Source: Dactylis glomerata (Eukaryota; Streptophyta; Magnoliopsida; Poales; Poaceae). From it: a stretch of DNA of 64,000 nt. Shown here one piece after another: positions 56,552 through 64,000 of this stretch. A program made the translations under genes and the position numbers. The notes under the pieces are model-generated. The model saw nothing but the letters and a program-made list of their open reading frames with translations. It did not search any database and was not told where the DNA came from. The stretch is from contig QXEO01000339.1 in the NCBI GenBank assembly GCA_007115705.1, forward strand, positions 4,808,090 to 4,872,089, written 5' to 3'. How positions within the stretch are numbered: the stretch's first letter is position 1; every line of letters begins with the position of its first letter.

Positions 56552-57916
56552 TCTTGGTATCAGATTTCCACGGTTTACTCGGTGAGCATCCACAAATTCA
56601 TCCCTGCAATTCGTTTTTGTTTTCAGTCCTATCCAGAAAAAGCCAAAATTTTTTTAGGGTTCTTAGTTTTTGCCATAGCCTAGATTACACCGTTTTGAGT
56701 TTTAGTCACTGATCGTGTTTCGCGTATCTTTTCTTCCAATTTGTAGGAGTCTAGGGTCCTCGATCTTTTCTGCATAGTAGTTTAGAGTTTGGATCTTGTC
56801 TTGAGTCTCTTTCATCATCTTCTTCCTGGGGTCGACGGCTACGTGCTGTCTATTTTCTTCAGAGGCGGTTACATAGATCGATTCCAGCGCAGATCTGATC
56901 CGATCGGAAAAGTAAAAAAAAAACAAAGAGTGAGCCTGTGCAGATCGTAAACATCTGGGAGTCCCGTTTGGCCACTGGGCACCGATCGTCTTGAGAAATC
57001 CCATCGATCCACCTTCAAAAAAAAGGGGGCGAGCCTGTGCAGATCGGATCCTGTGCGATCTCGTTTGCCCGATCGCAAAAAGTCAAAATAAAAAAAAGAG
57101 CAATTTTCCTACAGCGTCGCCGGGTCGCTGCACCCCAGATGAGCTCCGCGCTCGTGCGTGTGCTTGTCTGCTCCCGAGCGAGCTGATCGGCCACAGTCTG
57201 TTTAGTCTGAATTCAAAAAAAAAGAGCAAAAGTAAAAAAACAAGGGGACGTGAACTGCACTATTTTGAGTAGTACACGCCGCACCTATAAAAAAAGAGAC
57301 AAACTACTTTGTCCGTTTCGCGTCGCCGTCGCGCTACCGTGTGTTTCCGGCGTCGTATATCTCTGCCGTGACATATTTTTTGTCGGTTTCTCTGCCGCGA
57401 CAGCGTGTTACTACTGTGTCCACATAGCGTCCTTTCTACACGATTTTGATCGCTTTAGCTACAGCCTATCTACAGCATCATGTTAGGAGCTTACCCATAT
57501 GAGACTAGCTACTCTGTGCTCATCAGGCTGCTACCGTGTGTGCAATCTTGTGCCTGTTCGTCGAGCCAGTGCTAGCGTCTCTCTTGTGCATTGCAACACG
57601 AGCTATTGTGCGTTGTCACTTATATCTCTTGAGCTCCTTTTCAGAGTTGCTTTGCCTTGCTTATCTCCACCGTGTGTGTTTCGTGGGTCTTGTCATACGA
57701 TCAGCACTAGGACTTATTTGCGGTGTACTTAGGATACCATACCTACAGCTCCACCATATATTCCCGGTATTCACTTCTTCACATCAGTGCATTGGTCGTT
57801 TATCCGATTTGGTAAGCATCGCTATTCACCTTGGAACGGTAAGATTCACCTTTTCTTGTCAGTTTTGAGTGAGTAGAGTGTTTCACCATATATACATATT
57901 TGTTTCTGCACTAATT
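56552..57916 (+). other. S2 primer-binding site and leader
   Basis: The primer site is at 56555-56566. The leader is non-coding, with several A-rich runs after GATCGGAAAAGTAAAAAA (56909-56922) and similar stretches at 57017-57100, echoing the S1 leader. Short ORFs here are not supported. Confidence 0.7.
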
Positions 57917-58502
57917 ATGGCAGATGACGTTATGGATACTGTGGAGGCTGGAAGATACCAATTTTTCAGCCACAGATATTGTAGTGCCACTTTTTGGGAG
58001 GAAGAACGTGGCAACTTTGACGGTGATGGTCTCTTTCACCATGGTGTGATGATTGGAGATAGATGTGCTGCAACCACCATTGACCACATCTCTACCATCA
58101 ATTTAATCAGCATTGAGGTCGTCGAGACGTTGCACCTAGCCACACGTGCTAGTACAACACCATACCTCTTGCGTTCCTCATATGGCACCTTGCTGATTTC
58201 ACACATTGCCGACGTTCCTGTTACTTACAGAGGGCATACCGAGGTTATTCGTTGTGGTGTATCCCCAATGCCACTTGAATCTTGTCATATTCTGTTGGGT
58301 TATCCTTGGTTCCACACCTATCATGCTCAGCCTTGTCGTGATAGGCCGGTAGTATCGTTCAAGTGGAATAAGCAGCGATGTGCTTGGCTGCGTCTAACAG
58401 CTAAACAGTTTCATAAGAATCATCTTCTTCGCAAGGAGAGGACCAAGGAGTTCTGCTTGTCGCCTAAGCACAAGGTCATGATGGATGGTGGCAGTCCCAT
58501 TA
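57917..58502 (+). CDS. S2 protease-like protein, 3' end lost
   Basis: The start is the ATG at 57917 (MADDVMDTVEAGRY). Pattern as in S1: FWEEERGNFDGDGLFHHG, then the altered active site TTIDHISTINLISIEVVE, then CHILLGYPWFHTYHAQP in place of LLLGRPW. The Asp is kept but the Gly and Ser/Thr of a working retropepsin are missing. A basic stretch follows (KWNKQRCAWLRLTAKQFHKN). C1 inserted at 58502; an open frame to 58561 is read from the C1 LTR. Catalysis is unlikely. Confidence 0.75.
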
Positions 58503-59097
58503 TGATAAGGGGTTGCCCGATCTTCTCAGTGAGCCGATGTAGATGGATGATAACTTGGTAGATAATCTGTGAGACGCACACGAACTCTCCGGCTGTTCCC
58601 CCGTTGCCAATGCAACAGATCTTCAACCCTATGGATATTCGAGACACCACACACCTGCGCACGTAGCCGCCGACCACGAAGCGGTTCTGCAATCTCCTAA
58701 TTCCCAATGGAACAGCAGATCACACTTGAATTCTCAGTAGCAAAACTCCAGATCAAAACAAACTTAGAGTGGGGTAGATATTCCGAGCGAAACACAGAGG
58801 AATATATGATTTCAGAGGAAAGCTTACAAGCAATTTCGTTCTGATGTTTGGGGGTAATCTAAACGTAGTCTAAACGACACAAAGGGGCGCCCCAGGGGTA
58901 CTTAAAGGGGTTGGGGCGTCCTGGGCAAAGACCTAGCCCAAAACCAACCTGTTTTGGGCCCAATCGGACTCGGTTTGACTCAAACTGGTACATACCGACC
59001 CATACATGGGTTCGGCCTATTTTGGCACGCAGGCCATGAGTGTAGCGCGCCTTAGACTCGTAGACATCGCGTCGAAGGCTATCCTAGCGCGCCATCT
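58503..59097 (-). repeat. C1 3' LTR (595 bp)
   Basis: It starts at 59097 (AGATGGCGCGCTAGGA; the usual TG appears mutated) and ends at 58503 (...CCCCTTATCA). The polyprotein stop lies 11 bp upstream of the LTR. Confidence 0.85.
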
Positions 59098-59108
59098 CGT
59101 GCTCTCTC

Positions 59109-62100
59109 TCATATAGAATTGATGTTCTGGTGATCTCCGGGTGCGCCTGCCTCCCTCTCCTCCCTCGCGCACTTGATCATCAAGTCTTGCTCATCTCGCT
59201 GCGACGCATCTCCTCCTCGTGCAATGCTTGTGTTATCAACAAACCTAATCATACATAGATGCATAGACTTAGGTAGTATAAAGCTCTCATTAAATAAAAC
59301 ATCAGGTTCAATTAAGAGTGAGTTCACCTGTTGTTCCAATAGCTTTGCACGTGCTCTTGTAATTGGTCCAAGCCTAATCTCATTGGACTTCTTCGCAGCA
59401 ACATCTTCATCATCAATAGGAGCAGGAGATAATGGTGGTGTAATAGGGATGTCCTCATCATCGTCCACCCCTTCAAAAGGCGTCGACCTCGACGCTGCAA
59501 TGTCTTCACCCTCATATGGTGTCAAATCAGCAACATTGAAGCTATTGCTCACGCCATACTCAGCTATAGGAAGATCGATCTTGTAGGCATTATCATTAAT
59601 CTTGGCAAGAACCTTGTAAGGACCAGCACCACGGGGCAGCAACTTGGACTTACGGAGCTGTGGAAATCTGTCCTTGCGAAAGTGTACCCAAACCATATCA
59701 CCGGGCTGGAACAAGACCTCCTTTCGCTTCTTGTTTGCACGATCAGCAGTATACTTGCCTTTCTTCTCAATAGCCTCTTTAGTCTTCACATGAATCTTCC
59801 TCACAAAATCTGCCCTCTTTGATGCCTCCATATTGACTCGCTCTTGGATAGGAAGAGGCAACAAATCAAGAGGCGTAATGGGTTTGAAACCATAGACCAC
59901 CTCGAAAGGACATAGCTGCATGGTAGAGTGAACCGCCCTGTTATATGCAAACTCCACATGCGGCAAACAATCTTCCCACTCACGCAGGTTCTTCTTGATC
60001 ATGCATCGCAGCACTGTTGAAAGTGTGCGATTTACCACCTCAGTTTGACCATCAGGTTGGGGATGACATATAGTGCTGAATAATAACTTTGTGCCCAGCT
60101 TTCCCCAAAGTGTCTTCCAGAAGTAGCTCATAAACTTCACATCACGATTAGAGACAATTGTCATGGGAACTCCATGCAAGCGTACAATGTCCCTAAAAAA
60201 CAGGTTAGCAATATGCGACGCATCATCGCTTTTGTGGCAGGCAATAAAATGAGCCATCTTAGAAAATCTGTCCACTACCACAAATATAGAATCATGGCCT
60301 TTTTTAGTCCTAGGCAAACCTAATACAAAATCCATGCTAATGTCCTCCCATGGTGTAGTAGGTGCAGGTAATGGAGTATACAAACCGTGAGGCTTCAGCT
60401 TGGACTTCGACTTGTTGCACGGAATGCAACGCTTGACAAACCTGTCCATATCACGCCTCATCCTAGGCCAATAAAAGTGATCAGCGAGCATGAGTAGCGT
60501 CTTCTCACGCCCAAAGTGACCCATCAAACCGCCGGCATGTGATTCCTGCAACAATAGCAAACGCACGGACGATTCTAGAACACATAGTTTGTTAGCACGA
60601 AACAAAAACCCATCATGGATGTGATATTTATCCCATGCTTTCCCACCAGTACACATGCTATATGGCGCTGAAAAATCATGATCAGTAGCATATAAATCAC
60701 ACAAACTCTCTAAACCAGGAACCTTAATGTCTAATTGTGTCAACAACATGTTCTTCCTAGAGAGAGCATCAGCAACCACATTGTCTTTACCCTTTTTATG
60801 TTTAATTATGTATGGAAAAGACTCAATGAACTCAACCCACTTAGCAAGACGCCTATGCAAATTAGATTGAGCTTTCAGATATTTCAAAGCTTCATGATCA
60901 GAATGTATGATAAATTCTTTTGGCCACAAATAATGTTGCCAAACCTCAAGAACTCTAACAAGTGCATACAATTCTTTATCATAAACTGGATAGTTCAACC
61001 TCGCACCACAAAGTTTTTCAGAAAAATAGGCAATAGGCCTACCCTCTTGCATCAAAACACCACCAATACCAATGCCACTAGCATCACATTCAATCTCAAA
61101 TTGCTTAGTAAAATCTGGTAGTGCAAGCAAAGGTGCAGAAGTTAACAAACGTTTCAGCTCATCAAAGGCATTATTGTGGGCTGCGCCCCAAACAAATTCT
61201 ACACCTTTCTTAGTTAACTCATTCAAAGGTGCAGCAATAGTACTAAAGTCTTTCACAAAACGACGATAAAAACTAGCAAGACCGTGAAAACTTCGTACTT
61301 GACTAACATTCATAGGAGTAGGCCAATTTTGAATAGCTTCAATTTTAGATGCATCTACCTCTACTCCATGCTTAGAAACAACAAAACCCAGAAATATGAC
61401 CTTATCTTTGCAAAATGTGCACTTCTCAAGGTTACCATATAACTTAGCATCACGCAACACTTGCAAAACTTGTCGAATATGATCACTATGTGATTCATTG
61501 CGGCTGTAAATTAATATATCATCAAAATACACAACCACAAACTTGCCAATAAAATTACGCAAAACATGGTTCATTAATCTCATGAAGGTACTAGGTGCAT
61601 TAGTTAACCCAAATGGCATGACTAACCACTCATATAAACCAAATTTTGTTTTAAAGGCTGTTTTCCACTCATCCCCCTCTTTCATCCTAATTTGATGATA
61701 ACCACTACGCAAATCAATCTTAGAGAAAACAGCAGCACCACTCAATTCATCAAGCATATCTTCCAAGCGTGGAATAGGGTGACGATATCGAATAGTGATG
61801 TTATTTATTGCTCTACAATCTACGCACATGCGCCAGGTACCATCTTTCTTAGGAACTAGAATAACAGGAACAGCACAAGGACTTAAGCTCACACGAATAT
61901 AACCTTTGTGGAGAAGCGCTTGTACTTGTTTCTGAATTTCTTTTATCTCCTCGGGGTTGGTGCGGTATGGTGCTCGGTTGGGCAGCGATGCTCCTGGAAT
62001 CAAGTCTATTTGATACTCAATGCCTCGCAAAGGTGGCAAACCTGCAGGCACCTCGTCCGGAAACATGTCGCTGAATTCCTGTAACACATTAGAAACACCA

Positions 62101-64000
62101 ATAGATAGAGGGGTCATGTCGTTAGAAACCAAAATGTTACCCTTGTATATAAGCACAAAAGGAACAGCTGTAGGATCCTCACGAAACTCTCTCAGATCAG
62201 ATTTGGTGGCTAACATGACTAAAGAATGCGCTCCCTCACTCATACTTTTACCACTCAGATTTGGCTTGTGGCTTTCCCTCACCGGAAGTGTAGGCTCTCG
62301 TCTATCTACTCTCTCACTCTCTTTTTCAAGATTTACTTCAATTTTTTGACGAGATTCATTTACAATAGCTTGCGGTGTCATAGGTCTCAGGGTAACATCC
62401 TTACCACGCCAATGTAACTGATATGTGTTGGCTTTCCCATTGTGACGGACATCACGATCATATTGCCATGGGCGGCCCAACAACAAATGACATACTGTCA
62501 TAGGAACCACATCACACTCGACGGTGTCTTTATATGGTCCAATCTGAAACTCAACACGCACCATGTGGCTGATCTTCATCTCTCCGCTATCACTTAGCCA
62601 CTGAATAAAATATGGATTGGGGTGCGGGATATATTTGAGCTTCAGTTTTGTACAGAGCTCTTTACTAGCCAAATTGCGACAACTCCCACCATCAATAATA
62701 ACCTTGCACGCCTTGCCAGGACCAACAACAGCTTTTGTTTGAAACAAATTACACCGCTGTTCCGCAGAATCTGGGCTCACACTCAGCACCTTAGGCGAAC
62801 AAACAATGGTAGGCAGTGAGGACGCATCACCATAGAGCATATCATCATCCTCCTCATCCGAATTTGGATCAGCATCATCACCTGTCTCATACTCTTCAGT
62901 TTCCTCATTGATCAACATAACCTTTTTATTGGGACAGTCTCGCCGGAAGTGACCCTTGCCACCACATGTATGACAGTTCATATCCCTATTTCTTGCTGTA
63001 GAGTTGGAGGAACCAGTACCACTTGCAGCAGGTTGTGATGTTCTCTTGGCATTGGAAATAACTGAACCAGGTTTTGAGGAAACATTACCATGGAAACCAG
63101 AAGTACCACTAGAGGTAGGCACACTAGGGTCTATCCGTGGGAAAAAACGACCTCTACTTGCTGTAGAGCGAGGTCCAAATTTAGCATCTTCAGCCAATGT
63201 CAATTCTGCCTCACGTGCTTGATGAAGCAAATCTGTCATATCAAAGTATTGGTGATGCCGAACAATGCGTCGAATATTGTAAGTTAAACCAGCAAGAAAA
63301 CGCTGCATTGTTTGTTCCTCTGGTTCACGCACCCTAGCACGCTGCATAATCAACTCCATCTCCTGATGATAGTCATCAATAGACTTAAGACCTTGCTTCA
63401 AATTCGTCAATCTATCATAGAGAGAACGAATATAATTGCGGGGAACAAAACGAGCACGCATCGCTTCTTTCATACCCCGCCATGTAGTAATAGGTAGCTC
63501 TCGAGCTTTAAGCCTGGACTGAACAATATTATCCCACCAAAGCAATGCATAGCCATCAAATTCCGAAGATGCAAGTTTTATTTTTCTATCCTTGGTGTAC
63601 TCATGCATGCGCCATAGTTTTTCCACCTTCAGCTCCCAATTGAGGTACTCTTCCACATCAGTAGAACCAACAAACTTGGGTACAGTGAACTTTGGTTTGC
63701 CCAGCCCATCATCATCACGGTTGGCTGGTTGGCCAAAATCATCATCAAAGCGACGATGTGCGCCGAGAGGAGCAAAACCACGACCAGGCGGAATACCAGC
63801 ACCTTGGCCTCCATTCCCACGACCACCGTGACCACCAAGAAGCAATCCATCACGACGACCAGCAGCAGCATTAGCGTCATCATGTGCGTGATTGTCATCC
63901 TGGACACTCGCAGCAGCCTCATGCTCAAGTGGTTGCTGGTGAGGTGGACGATCAAACGAAGCTTGCAAGGTATGCACAGCTTGTGTCAAATCTGCAATAG
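59109..64000 (-). CDS. C1 gag-pol polyprotein, open over 1,626+ residues, N-terminus outside
   Basis: No ATG start is needed: the frame is open through the window edge. Order with approximate residues from 63989: gag (110-290), zinc knuckle CHTCGGKGHFRRDC (337), protease IIDGGSCRNLAS (430) and CHLLLGRPW (500), RT with catalytic YFDDILIY (818), RNase H (CDASGIGIGG; SDHEALKYL), integrase zinc site, and catalytic core. In the core the second catalytic Asp seems replaced: IVSNRDVKF where relatives have SDRD (codon at 60149-60151); the Glu in DGQTEVVNRTL is present. The C-terminal tail includes GPITRARAKLLEQQ. The frame is otherwise undamaged. Confidence 0.9.
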   Translation of the reverse strand, partial: IADLTQAVHTLQASFDRPPHQQPLEHEAAASVQDDNHAHDDANAAAGRRDGLLLGGHGGRGNGGQGAGIPPGRGFAPLGAHRRFDDDFGQPANRDDDGLGKPKFTVPKFVGSTDVEEYLNWELKVEKLWRMHEYTKDRKIKLASSEFDGYALLWWDNIVQSRLKARELPITTWRGMKEAMRARFVPRNYIRSLYDRLTNLKQGLKSIDDYHQEMELIMQRARVREPEEQTMQRFLAGLTYNIRRIVRHHQYFDMTDLLHQAREAELTLAEDAKFGPRSTASRGRFFPRIDPSVPTSSGTSGFHGNVSSKPGSVISNAKRTSQPAASGTGSSNSTARNRDMNCHTCGGKGHFRRDCPNKKVMLINEETEEYETGDDADPNSDEEDDDMLYGDASSLPTIVCSPKVLSVSPDSAEQRCNLFQTKAVVGPGKACKVIIDGGSCRNLASKELCTKLKLKYIPHPNPYFIQWLSDSGEMKISHMVRVEFQIGPYKDTVECDVVPMTVCHLLLGRPWQYDRDVRHNGKANTYQLHWRGKDVTLRPMTPQAIVNESRQKIEVNLEKESERVDRREPTLPVRESHKPNLSGKSMSEGAHSLVMLATKSDLREFREDPTAVPFVLIYKGNILVSNDMTPLSIGVSNVLQEFSDMFPDEVPAGLPPLRGIEYQIDLIPGASLPNRAPYRTNPEEIKEIQKQVQALLHKGYIRVSLSPCAVPVILVPKKDGTWRMCVDCRAINNITIRYRHPIPRLEDMLDELSGAAVFSKIDLRSGYHQIRMKEGDEWKTAFKTKFGLYEWLVMPFGLTNAPSTFMRLMNHVLRNFIGKFVVVYFDDILIYSRNESHSDHIRQVLQVLRDAKLYGNLEKCTFCKDKVIFLGFVVSKHGVEVDASKIEAIQNWPTPMNVSQVRSFHGLASFYRRFVKDFSTIAAPLNELTKKGVEFVWGAAHNNAFDELKRLLTSAPLLALPDFTKQFEIECDASGIGIGGVLMQEGRPIAYFSEKLCGARLNYPVYDKELYALVRVLEVWQHYLWPKEFIIHSDHEALKYLKAQSNLHRRLAKWVEFIESFPYIIKHKKGKDNVVADALSRKNMLLTQLDIKVPGLESLCDLYATDHDFSAPYSMCTGGKAWDKYHIHDGFLFRANKLCVLESSVRLLLLQESHAGGLMGHFGREKTLLMLADHFYWPRMRRDMDRFVKRCIPCNKSKSKLKPHGLYTPLPAPTTPWEDISMDFVLGLPRTKKGHDSIFVVVDRFSKMAHFIACHKSDDASHIANLFFRDIVRLHGVPMTIVSNRDVKFMSYFWKTLWGKLGTKLLFSTICHPQPDGQTEVVNRTLSTVLRCMIKKNLREWEDCLPHVEFAYNRAVHSTMQLCPFEVVYGFKPITPLDLLPLPIQERVNMEASKRADFVRKIHVKTKEAIEKKGKYTADRANKKRKEVLFQPGDMVWVHFRKDRFPQLRKSKLLPRGAGPYKVLAKINDNAYKIDLPIAEYGVSNSFNVADLTPYEGEDIAASRSTPFEGVDDDEDIPITPPLSPAPIDDEDVAAKKSNEIRLGPITRARAKLLEQQVNSLLIEPDVLFNESFILPKSMHLCMIRFVDNTSIARGGDASQRDEQDLMIKCAREEREAGAPGDHQNINSI

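Larger units (their letters stand above)
55983..58502 (+). mobile_element. S2: single-gene LTR element, interrupted by C1
   Basis: LTR 55983-56551, TCT, primer site TGGTATCAGATT (56555-56566), 1.35-kb leader and a protease-like gene from 57917, cut at 58502 by C1. Same plan as S1. The LTR also serves as the downstream LTR of the coding tail at 55723-55973, so two internal regions share one LTR. The 3' end is outside the window. Confidence 0.75.
58503..64000 (-). mobile_element. C1: CRM-like chromovirus, 3' part
   Basis: It has a 3' LTR (58503-59097) and a single long gag-pol frame that runs off the window. C1 interrupts S2; the five flanking bases are CATTA, partner outside. The RT and integrase style (DLRSGYHQIRMKEGDEWKTA; VSNSFNVADLTPYEGED) suggests the CRM lineage. 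No clear chromodomain is visible. Confidence 0.8.

Noticed and set aside
57250..57868. Short ORFs before the S2 gene
   Set aside because: Cys/Leu/Ser-rich accidental frames in the leader; the homologous protein begins at 57917.

Overview
The window looks like intergenic DNA from a large grass genome, most likely a pooid or Triticeae cereal. I see no credible host gene. Almost all of it is nested Ty3/gypsy LTR retrotransposons plus two Helitrons. The elements are Athila-like (Asp-type primer site, TGGCGCCGTTGCC...), Tat-like (second RNase H, antisense multi-exon gene) and CRM-like chromovirus (primer site TGGTATCAGA). Two or three small LTR elements carry only one gene, for a protease-like protein. 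Lineage names rest on remembered motifs; boundaries rest on LTR ends, primer sites and target-site duplications read directly.

Layout. 1-673: end of a small minus-strand element (S0). 674-1510: start of another minus-strand LTR. 1511-8471: minus-strand Athila-like element M1 (ORF1-like gene, protease, broken gag, 5' LTR holding Helitron H1). 8472-12299: plus-strand Athila-like AthP, which M1 split inside integrase. 12300-33784: minus-strand gag-protease element O1, whose 3' LTR holds Helitron H2 and whose coding region holds the complete Athila-like A1 (21094-31518, duplication AGGAC). 33785-41078: minus-strand Tat remnant T1, mostly its antisense gene, interrupted by S1 (35674-38614, duplication TCATC). 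41079-55722: plus-strand Tat element T2 with gag-pol, antisense gene and a cut-off 3' LTR. 55723-58502: CRM-like coding tail, an LTR, and the single-gene element S2. 58503-64000: CRM-like C1 on the minus strand, running off the window.

How the parts relate. LTR divergence fits the nesting: O1 about 10% over the first 110 bp, A1 about 2.5% over 235 bp, T2 about 3% over 265 bp, S1 7 of 591. S1 and S2 share primer site, leader motifs and a protease-like gene with a changed active site; the S2 LTR resembles that of C1, so C1-type elements could supply the missing enzymes. Athila-type LTRs, and the space before their third ORF, share a GC-rich palindrome with paired base changes, often just upstream of a TATA box. 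Most in-frame stops in T1 and T2 are TAG, and most differences between the S1 LTRs are transitions at CG or CHG sites, as expected from deamination of methylated, silenced DNA.
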